64,000 bases of DNA from Aequorivita vitellina (GTDB taxonomy: Bacteria; Bacteroidota; Bacteroidia; Flavobacteriales; Flavobacteriaceae). Below the pieces are notes generated by a model that saw only the letters and a program-made list of their open reading frames with translations, was not told where the DNA came from and did no database searches. The DNA lies in NCBI RefSeq assembly GCF_022008365.1, contig NZ_JAIRBA010000021.1, forward strand, positions 1-64,000, read 5' to 3'. This document shows, one piece after another, positions 8,985-17,668 of the stretch. Numbering within the stretch: the first letter of the stretch is position 1; every line of letters starts with the position of its first letter. Both the position numbers and the translations under genes were made by a program.

Positions 8985-9835
8985 ACTGAAGTTGCCTTAA
9001 AAAGTTGCTCCACATCCAAGGCTGGCGTACAGGAGGTAATGGCAATCCCTTGTTCCGACAGCTTAAAAATTATATCTGAAATTTCTGTAGCCGAGGCAGG
9101 AATAGTGATACAATTGGAATGAGCAGCCACGCCGTATTTCTTCAAAAATGAAACAGTTTCAAGTTCATTTCCACAAAGTGTATAGCTTTTTACACATTTG
9201 TTCAATATGTCCTGCGTGGAGCCGTGTTGCAATATTTCGCCATTGTGAATTACAAATAATTTTGTGCAAAGTGTACTCAACACTTCAACGATGTGCGAAG
9301 AAATTAAAATTGCCATCCCGTGGTCCTTTGCCAAACTGACGATTAGTTTTCTTAAGGCTTGAATCCCTACCGGGTCTAATCCGGAAAAGGGTTCGTCCAA
9401 CAGCAAACACGAAGGTTTATTCAATAACGCAACTGCAATTCCCAAACGCTGTTTCATCCCCATAGAATAGTTGCGGATTGGGTCTTTCCGGTCAAGCGAT
9501 AAACCTACTTGTAATAAAGCTGCTTCAATTGTACTACTGTCTGAAGCTGCATTTTGCATCTTCGCAAAAACCTTTAAATTTTCTCGAGCGTTCAAATACG
9601 AGTATAAAGCAGGTTTTTCAATTATGCCTCCTATTTTTTTCGCACCATCGCCGTGAATGGTTACGGAACCGCTATCTGCAGAAACCAGCCCCAATAAAAT
9701 TTTAAACAAAGTAGATTTTCCCGCGCCATTGGCACCTACCAAGCCACATATTTCGCCACTATTACAGGCAATACTAACATTTTGTAGCGCTTGCAGCTTG
9801 CCGTAATTTTTGGAAATATTATGTCCTGAAATCAT
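8981..9835 (-). CDS. ABC transporter ATP-binding protein
   Basis: 284 residues of a CcmA/BcrA-type ATPase. Walker A is VGANGAGKST (about 33-42), the signature is YSMGMKQRLGIA, in which SMGMK replaces the usual LSGGM, Walker B is CLLLDEPFSGLDP, and the H-loop is ISSHI. After the nucleotide-binding domain (about 1-215) a C-terminal extension of about 65 residues ends in DVEQLFKATS, as in bacitracin- and lantibiotic-type exporters. It drives the permease at 8154-8984. The start overlaps the stop of the upstream membrane protein gene by four bases, so the whole operon is translationally coupled. Confidence 0.93.
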   Translation of the reverse strand: MISGHNISKNYGKLQALQNVSIACNSGEICGLVGANGAGKSTLFKILLGLVSADSGSVTIHGDGAKKIGGIIEKPALYSYLNARENLKVFAKMQNAASDSSTIEAALLQVGLSLDRKDPIRNYSMGMKQRLGIAVALLNKPSCLLLDEPFSGLDPVGIQALRKLIVSLAKDHGMAILISSHIVEVLSTLCTKLFVIHNGEILQHGSTQDILNKCVKSYTLCGNELETVSFLKKYGVAAHSNCITIPASATEISDIIFKLSEQGIAITSCTPALDVEQLFKATSV

Positions 9836-10374
9836 ATAGATTGTGTTTCGGCAAGGAGTTGATAGTTGTACCTCGGTTTATAGTAGTTTTCTAAAAAAGT
9901 ACGTGACCAAAATTTTTTCTTAAAGAGGAAAAAAGGCTCCTCTATCATAAAATACGGGATGTAGTGAAACCATTTTACGCCACAATCCTTGTATAAGTCT
10001 TGCACCTGTTGCTTAATTCCCAACTCTTCTGCAGCGGTTTCTGCAGCCATACGCTGACATTTGGAACCAATATAAAGCATTGCAATTCGAGGGTTAAACC
10101 CGTGCTCAAAAAACTGATCCTTGGCGCGTTTATAATTTTGGTACCGCGACCAACCGTCCATAATCACCAAATAAATATGCACAAATGAAAAGAGAAAAAA
10201 ACTCGTCCAAAATATTATTCCTATAACCGATAAAGAAGAAATAGCCTTGCTCAATTGCACCCCGTATATCCAAGATTCCAAAATAAATAAAAGCAGAGCG
10301 CCATACAAAAGCCTCCCAACCCGAAAATAGGAAACTAGGGGATGGGGCTGTTTTGGTATTTGACTTATCTTCAT
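9832..10374 (-). CDS. Hypothetical membrane protein, first gene of the ABC operon
   Basis: 180 residues with two membrane spans (about 23-40 and 50-72) followed by a cytoplasmic-looking part with several aromatic residues (KWFHYIPYFMIEEPFFLFKKKFW, about 132-155). No family is recognised. It is the first gene of the run that continues with the ABC ATPase, permease and LolA-like protein, overlapping the ATPase start by ATGA. A role tied to this transporter is inferred from coupling alone. Confidence 0.75.
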   Translation of the reverse strand: MKISQIPKQPHPLVSYFRVGRLLYGALLLFILESWIYGVQLSKAISSLSVIGIIFWTSFFLFSFVHIYLVIMDGWSRYQNYKRAKDQFFEHGFNPRIAMLYIGSKCQRMAAETAAEELGIKQQVQDLYKDCGVKWFHYIPYFMIEEPFFLFKKKFWSRTFLENYYKPRYNYQLLAETQSI

Positions 10375-10764
10375 TAATGCTAAGATAGGCTATCTGCTTT
10401 CAAAGTGCAAGAGTTCAGTTTTGTAAAAAAGACGTATGGCACACAAGCAATGACCGATGAATAATAAATCTTAAACATTTTCAGTACCACGAGCAATAAA
10501 CTGCATATGCTTTTCTTTACAATTGAAGAAACGCTGAGGTTCTTTATAACCATTAAATTTTCAGTTTCCAGTATATAATTTTCATCCAAAAGCTGCAACA
10601 TTATACTGCTCGCAGTAGCGTATAAAAATAATTTCTTACACTCCTTTTTAGGCTTTAATGTATAACCGCTACCTGCACCCATAATTATATGATACAAGTA
10701 TTTGCGAATAATGAAACCGGAAATCCGTGGGTGCGCAAATAGATAGATGATTCTGCCCAAAAAC
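10375..10764. other. Intergenic stretch without a supported gene
   Basis: Between the ABC operon and the XRE gene terminator there is about 390 bp. An open frame exists on the - strand (10380-10766), but its only long start is a TTG inside the T-run of the XRE terminator and the product has no recognisable features. A shorter ATG-started version of about 100 residues remains possible. Confidence 0.5.
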
Positions 10765-10790
10765 AAAAAACCTCAGCACTTACGCCAAGG
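10765..10790 (-). terminator. Intrinsic terminator after the XRE gene
   Basis: Read on the - strand, CCTTGGCG pairs with TGCTGAGG over 8 bp, with G-U pairs, around a TAAG loop. Six T follow. It lies 25 bp past the XRE stop codon. Confidence 0.75.
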
Positions 10791-10814
10791 CTCATTAAAC
10801 AAAACAAACAGGAA

Positions 10815-11231
10815 CTATTTTCCCAAAAGCTTTTCTAAATAAATATTCTTTTCCTGCTCTGCCTTTAACAAACGCTCGTAAAGTTTTTTGTTCTCTTCAA
10901 CAACTTCCATTAGCTTTTCCAACGGATTAAAAGTGCAATTATTAGCATTAAATGTTCCTTGGCTATTGCTAAAACTATTATCGTTAAAGTTATTAAAGTA
11001 GTTGATCACATTTTCTTCTGAAAAATTCTCAATACCTTCTTTGGTAACTCCCAATGCCTTTGCCACTTTCCCCAGTTTTTCGGCTTCCAAAGTCTCACTG
11101 TTTTCAATATGCGAAATACTTTGTTGGCTTATACCCATTACCTCGGCAAGGGTCTCTTGCTTCATCCCGCGCAGTTCGCGTATGCGACTTATTTTTCGGC
11201 CTATATGGTTGGTTTTTGTTGTTGTGCTCAT
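10815..11231 (-). CDS. XRE-family helix-turn-helix regulator
   Basis: 138 residues. The N-terminal Cro/C1-type HTH (about 9-65) reads IGRKISRIRELRGMKQETLAE with the recognition helix QQSISHIENSE, then an Asn- and Ser-rich linker (about 78-100), and a C-terminal coiled coil (about 105-137) with regular Leu and Glu that probably mediates dimer formation. It is a single-gene unit with its own promoter box and terminator, so it is not part of the ABC operon. Its targets are unknown; neighbours are the transporter operon on one side and the 11.6-13.2 kb cluster on the other. Confidence 0.92.
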   Translation of the reverse strand: MSTTTKTNHIGRKISRIRELRGMKQETLAEVMGISQQSISHIENSETLEAEKLGKVAKALGVTKEGIENFSEENVINYFNNFNDNSFSNSQGTFNANNCTFNPLEKLMEVVEENKKLYERLLKAEQEKNIYLEKLLGK

Positions 11232-11236
11232 AGTTC

Positions 11237-11244
11237 CAAAAATA
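11237..11244 (-). promoter_or_regulatory. -7 box of the XRE gene
   Basis: On the - strand TATTTTTG (consensus TAnnTTTG) ends five bases before the ATG at 11231. Transcription would start at or next to the start codon, so the mRNA is predicted to be leaderless. No clear -33 box is seen. Confidence 0.55.
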
Positions 11245-11592
11245 AGAAACTTTTTTTAATTTTTTAAGCCTTTGCTGTCACTTTGGTAAAATACTGAAAA
11301 GCAATTATCAATTAATAATTAGCTGTGAAGAATATAGAAAAATGATTAAAGAGTAGCGTAGTGGAACGTACACGTGTCACATTTCTTGAGTCTTGAGTCG
11401 GTGATTTCAGAGCTAGTGATCCTTGAGTTATGAGTATAAGGTCATGGGTCATGGGCCCAGAGATCATCAACTGTTGGTAAAATATCCACCCCCATTGGTT
11501 TTTTACCCTAGCTTTTGGTTTTATATCTCCCTAAATTACAGCAACTTGATGGTCAGAACTAAAAAATAAGTTTTACCTAAAACCCAGAAAGT
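11245..11592. other. Intergenic region upstream of the 11.6-13.2 kb cluster
   Basis: About 350 bp without a gene. It carries short imperfect direct repeats (TTGAGTC twice near 11387-11400, GGTCATG twice near 11441-11453) and should hold the promoter of the + strand cluster, but no convincing -33/-7 pair is visible. Confidence 0.5.
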
Positions 11593-12396
11593 ATGGAAAC
11601 AAAAACCCATCCCATAACGGCAAGAAAATTAGCACTAAAAGAAATTGGTAGCATCCTTCAAAAACATTGCGCTTTAGTAAGCTTGTACTGTTTTGGTATA
11701 CATTGCAACAGTAACACCAAGCACGATATTATGGATGGTAAGTGTGCCTCCGAAAACCGGCACGATCATTTTTATCTTTTTGCCTGTGTGGAAAAGCTAG
11801 CCCACAATGCCACGGCAAACTTGATGGATATTGTGGCAACGGAAACCAAAGGAAGATACACCTGCACCTTGCTGATACATACCTACAAACAAATTGCAAA
11901 AGCGCAGCCTGAGCAGAAACATTTTTATAAAGATATTCTGGAAAAGGCCTGGTTGATAGCAGGGGAGGAGTTGGATGCGGAAAAACTAATCCTAACCGAC
12001 ATTCCAGAAAAAAACGAGGAGGGCATCAAAAAATATGTTAGCGACCGAAATAAGTTGGCTAGTAGCCTTTTAATTGAAATGGAAGAACATGTGGAAACCT
12101 TGCTATTGGCGGTAACTATGCATGATGTGTTAGAATTGCTGTTACTTTCTGGCATATACTCCCGTCTGCAGTATTATCCCAACCATTTTCACCTCAAGTA
12201 TCTTTTCGGCCTCTTTCAGTTTTGCCACCCCATTCCAGATTACATCTTCCCAGCCTCATTATTTGAGCAGGATCAATATCAGGAAATTCTAAATGCCAAT
12301 CACAATGACCTCCGCTTTCGTTCTAAAAATCTTTTTGAGCGGGAAGATGTTTTAACAGTTAGAACTTTTGTGAGGCACTTGTATAATTCTATGTAG
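11593..12396 (+). CDS. Divergent MNT-HEPN-like protein (putative)
   Basis: 267 residues, not confidently assigned. The first 130 residues look like a worn nucleotidyltransferase fold (FG at 34-35, then HDHFYLFACVE at 57-67 and HFYKDILEKAWLIAGEE at 110-126), but the usual GS and paired Asp catalytic residues are missing. The last 110 residues (about 155-267) are helical and resemble HEPN domains in pattern: EEHVETLLLAV, then R191-x6-H198, then HLKYLFGL, then IFP. HEPN proteins are often RNases in toxin or defence modules. It is the first gene of a + strand cluster with two small paralogues, between two CRISPR-Cas loci. The domain call rests on pattern recognition only, without an alignment. 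An alternative is a Bacteroidota family of unrelated function. Confidence 0.45.
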   Translation: METKTHPITARKLALKEIGSILQKHCALVSLYCFGIHCNSNTKHDIMDGKCASENRHDHFYLFACVEKLAHNATANLMDIVATETKGRYTCTLLIHTYKQIAKAQPEQKHFYKDILEKAWLIAGEELDAEKLILTDIPEKNEEGIKKYVSDRNKLASSLLIEMEEHVETLLLAVTMHDVLELLLLSGIYSRLQYYPNHFHLKYLFGLFQFCHPIPDYIFPASLFEQDQYQEILNANHNDLRFRSKNLFEREDVLTVRTFVRHLYNSM

Positions 12397-12458
12397 ACAA
12401 TTGCTATTAAGACGGGACGATTGAAACATGAAATGATGAATTTTAAAATATCAAGATT

Positions 12459-12788
12459 ATGAAAAAGAAAAAATTACTCAAAAAGTTGAATGCCTTGCAT
12501 CAATCCAACCTTCACTTTCTCCAGCCAAAAGAAAGCAGAATGGGTAAATATTACGAAATCGCTATTCCCATGGATAGCCATTTGGAATTAATGTTTCTTA
12601 TTTGTAACCTATTAAAGGTCTGTATACTCGCAATGGGAGAACCCGAATTAATAAATGACCGTCAAATTCCACAACCGGAACACAATGTTAAGGAGGTTCT
12701 AAGACATATTTTGCACTTAATCCCTTTGGAAGAACTTCAGTTTGTGGATGAGGTTAGTGAACTTTTAAAAAGTATAAAGCAGGAGTAG
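12459..12788 (+). CDS. Small protein of unknown function, paralogue A
   Basis: 109 residues starting MKKKK, with no signal peptide or membrane span. The middle and C-terminal halves are helical (LLKVCILAMG near 51-60, EVLRHILHLIPLEELQFVDE near 78-97). The same order of motifs recurs in the next gene, so the two are tandem paralogues. It begins 62 bp after the HEPN-like gene and ends 49 bp before its paralogue; one transcript is likely. No known family is recognised. Confidence 0.75.
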   Translation: MKKKKLLKKLNALHQSNLHFLQPKESRMGKYYEIAIPMDSHLELMFLICNLLKVCILAMGEPELINDRQIPQPEHNVKEVLRHILHLIPLEELQFVDEVSELLKSIKQE

Positions 12789-12837
12789 GGTAGTGAAAAG
12801 GTAGGTTGTACTTTGTTACGAATTAAAACTAAATATT

Positions 12838-13191
12838 ATGAAAAAGAAGAAGCGAAAAATTGTAGCATTCGAGAAGATTAAAAATGAATTGTCTACACGA
12901 AATGAACTCTTAAGGCCTGCTGGATTCTCTTGCAATGCCAAGCCGATGATGAAAGGGGAGTTTTCGATAGGTGATAATGATGAGCTTCTGTTCAACATAT
13001 CCTGCCTGCTCAAGACCTGTGTATTGGCACTGGATGGAGATGCTACTTTTACATTATCCGCTATTTCCAATTCGGATCCTAAGTCTGATATTATAGTTGC
13101 ATTGGAATTTATTATCAATCTACTGCCCCGGGAACAGATGGTATCTTTGGATGAGATTACAAAAATTCTTGCAGAGGTAGAAAGCAATTAG
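12838..13191 (+). CDS. Small protein of unknown function, paralogue B
   Basis: 117 residues, also starting MKKKK. LLKTCVLALDG matches LLKVCILAMGE of the upstream gene, and ALEFIINLLPREQMVSLDEI matches its LRHILHLIPLEELQFVDEV segment; the N-terminal 45 residues differ. It is acidic towards the C-terminus and lacks a signal or membrane span. The gene ends 31 bp before the degenerate repeat that marks the trailer end of the I-B array. Function unknown. Confidence 0.75.
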   Translation: MKKKKRKIVAFEKIKNELSTRNELLRPAGFSCNAKPMMKGEFSIGDNDELLFNISCLLKTCVLALDGDATFTLSAISNSDPKSDIIVALEFIINLLPREQMVSLDEITKILAEVESN

Positions 13192-13222
13192 GTATAGATT
13201 TCAAGATATATGAAAACTCGTT

Positions 13223-13259
13223 TTGGGTTTTCTAGTTTCTAAATGGAATGCGTCAGCAG
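13223..13259 (-). repeat. Degenerate terminal repeat of the I-B array
   Basis: Bases 13232-13250 match 17 of 19 positions of the central part of the I-B repeat (CTAGTTTCTA then ATGGA), while both ends are worn. It lies 68 bp from the first good repeat, close to the array period. A decayed copy is expected at the oldest, trailer end. Confidence 0.75.
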
Positions 13260-13290
13260 CAACATAAGTTGACCCCAGTTGGTAGTTAGT

Positions 13291-16200
13291 GTTTCAATCC
13301 TAGTTTCTAGATGGAGTGGTTGGGTATAAAAGTACTTAACCAAGAAATTATTGTACACGCTTTGTTTCAATCCTAGTTTCTAGATGGAGTGGTTGGGTAT
13401 GCCGCGGTAGGCATCGTTTTCAGTTTCGCCTAATTCGTTTCAATCCTAGTTTCTAGATGGAGTGGTGGGGTATTTAGAAAGCATTTTGAGAATTTTAATG
13501 TAACCTTTGAGTTTCAATCCTAGTTTCTAGATGGAGTGGTGGGGTATAACCATGAAAAATAAAAAACATATCGAAAATGTCTTGTTTCAATCCTAGTTTC
13601 TAGATGGAGTGGTGGGGTATGTTAATTTATCCAGACTGCCCAACTGGTGTCTTGGGTTTCAATCCTAGTTTCTAGATGGAGTGGTGGGGTATCTTATGTA
13701 TCCATTTGCAGGGGGAAGGTCGCCCTGTTTCAATCCTAGTTTCTAGATGGAGTGGTGGGGTATTATGGCGTTGGTGCTATCATCTCCAATTAGTTTGTTG
13801 TTTCAATCCTAGTTTCTAGATGGAGTGGTGGGGTATCATTGCACAACCCTACATCAAAACTTTCAAGTGTTGGTTTCAATCCTAGTTTCTAGATGGAGTG
13901 GTGGGGTATGAAATTGTAAACCGATATAAGCAAAGAAATCAATAGGTTTCAATCCTAGTTTCTAGATGGAGTGGTGGGGTATTGCAGTTACCAACATTGA
14001 AAACAAATAATCTTCATGTTTCAATCCTAGTTTCTAGATGGAGTGGTGGGGTATATTATGTAACTATAATCTAATTCAATGACAGAATAATGTTTCAATC
14101 CTAGTTTCTAGATGGAGTGGTGGGGTATGAAAACGGTGTAGCCATCTTCTTCTACCCAATCTGGTTTCAATCCTAGTTTCTAGATGGAGTGGTGGGGTAT
14201 CAAGCAGCCAAGCGCTATAATTAGTGCTATAATTAGGTTTCAATCCTAGTTTCTAGATGGAGTGGTGGGGTATATACCCGAAAATACAGGGGGTTCAACT
14301 GGTGTTGCAGTTTCAATCCTAGTTTCTAGATGGAGTGGTGGGGTATGATTGATTAGTTGCGGGTTTTATTGAATGCGACTTGTTTCAATCCTAGTTTCTA
14401 GATGGAGTGGTGGGGTATCTCGTTGATTTTCTTAAAATATTCAAGCGTTGAAGGGTTTCAATCCTAGTTTCTAGATGGAGTGGTGGGGTATACCGATGAT
14501 ATTGGAGCAACAGATATAGAAGTTGTGTTTCAATCCTAGTTTCTAGATGGAGTGGTGGGGTATTATTAGAGAGTTATACGGTGATTTTGTCGATGATTAG
14601 TTTCAATCCTAGTTTCTAGATGGAGTGGTGGGGTATACCATAACTATCTGCTCTGTACGGACTTAACGCTTGTTTCAATCCTAGTTTCTAGATGGAGTGG
14701 TGGGGTATTGTAAGTTTCCGTGTTTAAGTCTGAAATATCTTTTTGTTTCAATCCTAGTTTCTAGATGGAGTGGTGGGGTATAGCAACCTAGAACGGTTGC
14801 TTTTTTTATGTGCTTTTGTTTCAATCCTAGTTTCTAGATGGAGTGGTGGGGTATATAAGTGGCTTGGAGTTTTGTTTCGCCTTCGGGAAAGTTTCAATCC
14901 TAGTTTCTAGATGGAGTGGTGGGGTATAAGTCGTTCCTGCGCGGCTTTTACTTTTGCGGTACGGTTTCAATCCTAGTTTCTAGATGGAGTGGTGGGGTAT
15001 AAACAAAATCGAAGTCTATATATTCACCACCCTTCAGTTTCAATCCTAGTTTCTAGATGGAGTGGTGGGGTATACTTTTCAGGTCGCCACCCAAACGGGT
15101 TGCTAAATCGTTTCAATCCTAGTTTCTAGATGGAGTGGTGGGGTATCAACAAACCATATACGAGTCACGTTACACATAATTGTTTCAATCCTAGTTTCTA
15201 GATGGAGTGGTGGGGTATCTTAACAACCTTTTCCTCATTCTGTTTAGCGGTAAGTTTCAATCCTAGTTTCTAGATGGAGTGGTGGGGTATAATTTCAAAT
15301 TTAACAGGAAGTTTAAACGGAACAGTGTTTCAATCCTAGTTTCTAGATGGAGTGGTGGGGTATTGTGATTGTAACATCTGCGCTTGCAAGGTTAGTGATG
15401 TTTCAATCCTAGTTTCTAGATGGAGTGGTGGGGTATTTGTGCTGCTCCAAGTGCCGCAATCATTGCAATAAGTTTCAATCCTAGTTTCTAGATGGAGTGG
15501 TGGGGTATCATATCCCACGCATTGCTACTGCCATCGCCTTGGTGTTTCAATCCTAGTTTCTAGATGGAGTGGTGGGGTATATTTTTGAAACGTTGCTATC
15601 ACTATAATTTGCGGTGGTTTCAATCCTAGTTTCTAGATGGAGTGGTGGGGTATTCCACGGCGTTTAATTCACTTTCTAACCAATAAACGTTTCAATCCTA
15701 GTTTCTAGATGGAGTGGTGGGGTATAAGTTTAGGTAGGAATGCAAGAAGATTTTCCACCGTGTTTCAATCCTAGTTTCTAGATGGAGTGGTGGGGTATTC
15801 CCGTTGCAAAAGAAACTGTAAACCCATCGTACTTGTTTCAATCCTAGTTTCTAGATGGAGTGGTGGGGTATGCTGTCTGCATCCAATCTCTTTAACTCAG
15901 CAAGTAAGTTTCAATCCTAGTTTCTAGATGGAGTGGTGGGGTATCAACACCCGCAAGAACCCACAGCCCTTTTTTCGCCAGTTTCAATCCTAGTTTCTAG
16001 ATGGAGTGGTGGGGTATTGTAATTGCCACAATAGTAGCGGGTTACCTATTCGTGTTTCAATCCTAGTTTCTAGATGGAGTGGTGGGGTATAGGATAACCG
16101 GTGCCTACATTTTCCTGAGCGCCTACGGTTTCAATCCTAGTTTCTAGATGGAGTGGTGGGGTATAGTGGTTCCAAACTTCTTTTATTCAGAGAATTTTAC

Positions 16201-17474
16201 GTTTCAATCCTAGTTTCTAGATGGAGTGGTGGGGTATCCAATAGCATCTAATATATCTGCAGGTACCTTATGTTTCAATCCTAGTTTCTAGATGGAGTGG
16301 TGGGGTATTTTGGTGATATTTGGGAGTGGACTAACGGTGTTAACAGTTTCAATCCTAGTTTCTAGATGGAGTGGTGGGGTATTTTTCCTGTTAATGAACA
16401 AGAAATTCAAGAATTAGGTTTCAATCCTAGTTTCTAGATGGAGTGGTGGGGTATACATCTGGAAGATGGGTTTGGGTTTACAAACGAAAAGTTTCAATCC
16501 TAGTTTCTAGATGGAGTGGTGGGGTATCACCTAATGGTATAACTCCATTTGTTGAAAATGGGAGTTTCAATCCTAGTTTCTAGATGGAGTGGTGGGGTAT
16601 ATTGATATAATTTTTTCATAATCCCCATCAAAGTGTTTCAATCCTAGTTTCTAGATGGAGTGGTGGGGTATACAAATAACAGCAAACCGCACCTTAACAA
16701 TTTCTGAGTTTCAATCCTAGTTTCTAGATGGAGTGGTGGGGTATTGTCGCATTGGACACTATGACAAATGCAAGTTGGCGGTTTCAATCCTAGTTTCTAG
16801 ATGGAGTGGTGGGGTATAGTAGTTACAGTTTTTTTGTAACCTTAGTTACAATTGTTTCAATCCTAGTTTCTAGATGGAGTGGTGGGGTATACCATCCCGC
16901 TTTTGGGAGCACCACCATAAGTAGCATGTTTCAATCCTAGTTTCTAGATGGAGTGGTGGGGTATGGAATTAGCACTTGAACTTCATCCACTAATCCGTCT
17001 TGTTTCAATCCTAGTTTCTAGATGGAGTGGTGGGGTATAGTTACTGCATATCTAGTGCGGGATATGGAAAACGCGTTTCAATCCTAGTTTCTAGATGGAG
17101 TGGTGGGGTATAAAGATACAAAAAAAAGTCGGAATTTCCGACCTTGTTTCAATCCTAGTTTCTAGATGGAGTGGTGGGGTATTTAGGGTGAAAGATTTTT
17201 GCCCGAAAGAGCAAAGGCGTTTCAATCCTAGTTTCTAGATGGAGTGGTGGGGTATAAACGAAAAGTGTCACAATAATGACACACCATTAATAGTTTCAAT
17301 CCTAGTTTCTAGATGGAGTGGTGGGGTATGTGGTGTAGGATTTTACCTGTTTTGAAGGGGTGCAAGTTTCAATCCTAGTTTCTAGATGGAGTGGTGGGGT
17401 ATATTCGCCCAAACCTTCAGTTTGTATGGTGGCTTCAGTTTCAATCCTAGTTTCTAGATGGAGTGGTGGGGTAT
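13291..17474 (-). CRISPR. Subtype I-B CRISPR array, 58 repeats
   Basis: 58 repeats of 37 bp and 57 spacers of about 34-37 bp, mean period about 73 bp. The first repeat starts at 13291 and the last at 17438. On the + strand repeats begin GTTTCAATCCTAG and end GGTGGGGTAT. Read on the - strand they end in ATTGAAAC, the classic 8-nt crRNA 5' handle of I-B, so the array is read leftwards, away from the cas operon, with its leader at 17475-17668. Repeats 13291 and 13364 carry T instead of G at position 31 and sit next to a decayed repeat, which supports this being the old end. Several spacers contain hairpins; two look like intrinsic terminators (14782-14817 and 17112-17145). Confidence 0.99.
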
Positions 17475-17668
17475 CCGATTAAATGCCCCAAACCAACAGT
17501 AGCAGTACTTAAACACCTTTCACGATTTTTTAAATTCCTATTTTTCAAGATGTCAAAGAACGAAATATCGTTAAATATCAGTAGTTTTCCGTATTGCGTA
17601 GCAGCATCTATGCTTGCCATAAGCCCGTTTTTTTAAGGGTTAATAAATAAATCGTTTCCCGGAATCTG
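17475..17668 (-). promoter_or_regulatory. Leader of the I-B array
   Basis: 194 bp between the cas4 stop and the leader-proximal repeat. It is AT-rich, with a TTTGACATCTTG stretch on the - strand near 17547-17558 that may be a promoter -33 element and a small palindrome AACGA/TCGTT near 17559-17572. It should hold the array promoter and integration signals. A 57-codon frame on the - strand crosses it into the first repeat. Confidence 0.7.

Noticed and set aside
10380-10766. 128-codon - strand frame
   Set aside because: Long start is a TTG in the terminator T-run; product lacks recognisable features. Left as unlikely, not excluded.
15336-15518. 60-codon - strand frame in the I-B array
   Set aside because: Composed of repeats and spacers; the repeat happens to lack a stop in this frame.
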